Below the pieces are notes generated by a model. The model was not told where the DNA came from and did not search any database. It worked only from the letters and a program-made list of their open reading frames with translations. Positions 62,761 through 64,000 of a DNA stretch of 64,000 nucleotides are shown in pieces. The translations under genes were made by a program, and so were the position numbers. The stretch's first letter is position 1. The number at the start of each line of letters is the position of its first letter. This stretch comes from Aquila chrysaetos chrysaetos (lineage: Eukaryota; Chordata; Aves; Accipitriformes; Accipitridae), in contig NC_044029.1 in assembly GCF_900496995.4 (NCBI RefSeq), positions 2,852,001 through 2,916,000 on the forward strand, given 5' to 3'.

Positions 62761-64000
62761 ATACAAGTACTCTGAATACAAATGGTAAGCTGCGTTTCCC
62801 AACTTCTTTTCAACTTCTTTGAGATCAGGTGGGATGCTTTGATTTACAGTCACCAAAATGAAAAGTTCAGACTTTCAAGCTACTGTCATGTATGAGCACA
62901 GCAGAGCCAGAAGGTTCACAAAGTGACATTATATGGCTTTGTCTATGGCAGTGGACCAGGCCAGGGCATGGGTCTGCGTGTTGGCCTGGGATCAACCATA
63001 CTGGAAGTTGCATAGCAAGGTCTCTGACGTGGTTTTGGCTTGTGCCGGTTAGCGTCCCTCCCAGGTTTTGGATACAGCCTGAGGGTTAGCACAGGCTAAG
63101 GACCTGCCTGACTGCAGGCCAGATGTGGCCCCTGTTTTGAAAAGGTGTTTAGCCATATGGATGATGGCGGTGCTGGGCCAGTGGACCTCAGGGCCAGAGA
63201 ACGATCCCTATTCGCTAATATGGATGCGCCTTGCAATATCAGAGAGAGAAGAGGCAACAAACAGTCTTCTGGGCCAAAACCAATGTTCTGGTAAATAGCA
63301 TCGGTAACTGGACTTTCTGGCTGTTTCGTGGTGGCTATATTAGACCGCTCCACTCTGTTAAAGCATCTCAGCAGGCATGGCTAATTTGGAAATACTGGCT
63401 TCCTTTGAGCTAGTTCCCGAACTGGACATGCAAAAGGCTGCGACGTACAGAGGGATGCACGCTCGTCAGATGCAAGCTGGCTTGTACCCGGAGGTGATGT
63501 GGGTATGCCATGGTGCTGCACCTCACGGGAACAACCTTCACCGGTAAATACTGACAGCATCCCTGTGTGGAAGTTTTGGCTCAGGTCTCTGCTATCTGGG
63601 GGAAAAGACCATGTGGTGCAGTGCCCCACCATCACGTCCTTTCCCAGTGTCAGCTGGGAGGTGGCTGAAGAGCACTGGGGTGAGAGGGGCCTGACCAGAG
63701 GGTTTAGCTGCTATTGAAGCACAAGTAATAGATAACGGGAGTCACCAACAATAAAAATTAACTGAGCATCAATCAACGTGCAAATCCAACTCACCTTGAG
63801 AAACAGTGCCTCAAACAACAGCAAAACTGAGATGTCCTCTGCCACCTATAACTTCATTAAACCAGTGAGGTTTTCCACAGAATGTACTTGGCAAACACAC
63901 CACAAATCCTTACTGAGTTCTCTGCTGCTTTCAAAAAGTGGCACCTCTTGGGACCTGGAATCTGCTGACACAGATGTTATAAAAGACTTTTTGTAGGATT
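62761..64000. other. Unassigned non-coding DNA at the right end
   Basis: Composition is slightly GC-richer than the desert (about 62890-63680). Overlapping ORFs of 60-85 codons on both strands show no known motif. No gene can be supported. Confidence 0.45.

Noticed and set aside
1-64000. CRISPR arrays, bacterial operons, riboswitches or phage genes
   Set aside because: The DNA is vertebrate: eukaryotic tRNA genes, CR1 LINEs, an avian LTR and CpG islands. No regularly spaced repeat array is present.

Overview
The window looks like avian nuclear DNA, probably Neoaves. It is AT-rich and poor in interspersed repeats. It holds degraded CR1 LINE copies in both orientations and two copies of a bird-type endogenous-retrovirus LTR family. 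I cannot name the species. I found no protein-coding gene I would defend. The open reading frames present have the length and composition expected by chance, or arise in GC-rich DNA where stop codons are rare.

Layout. Positions 1-3500 hold a full-length solo LTR (673-1258), unassigned sequence with a small duplication, a degraded CR1 fragment (about 2010-2430) and unassigned sequence. Positions 3500-4900 are the functional core: a CpG-rich block with three nuclear tRNA genes. These are tRNA-Trp(CCA) on the minus strand and two identical tRNA-Asp(GTC) genes facing each other tail to tail, each with its own oligo-T Pol III terminator. A GC-alternating tract lies in the 158-bp spacer between the Asp genes. 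From 4900 to 23900 the DNA is intergenic or intronic, with an antisense CR1 (about 7010-7900) and a truncated second LTR (17251 to about 17565). A second CpG island (about 23950-24870), with a TATA-like element near 24393-24413 and a G15A11 tract on its left shoulder, is a candidate Pol II promoter with no recognisable coding exon. From 24900 to 64000 the window is desert-like: an ancient CR1 tail (about 29885-30480), a possible second one (about 55200-55380), homopolymer and dinucleotide tracts, and a region at 61.9-62.75 kb with three short perfect inverted repeats built from homeodomain-like words, which I flag as a candidate enhancer.

How it fits together. The only genes I can assign are the tRNAs. 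They are internally promoted and probably share the open chromatin of the CpG island. From memory, human 12q23.1 also has neighbouring tRNA-Asp(GTC) and tRNA-Trp(CCA) genes close to TMPO, with a large desert on one side. If this is the bird counterpart, the empty 60 kb would be that desert. This synteny is unverified inference. I found no convincing undescribed biological system. The most interesting items are the inverted tRNA-Asp pair with its GC-alternating tract, the orphan CpG island promoter, and the palindrome cluster near 62 kb.
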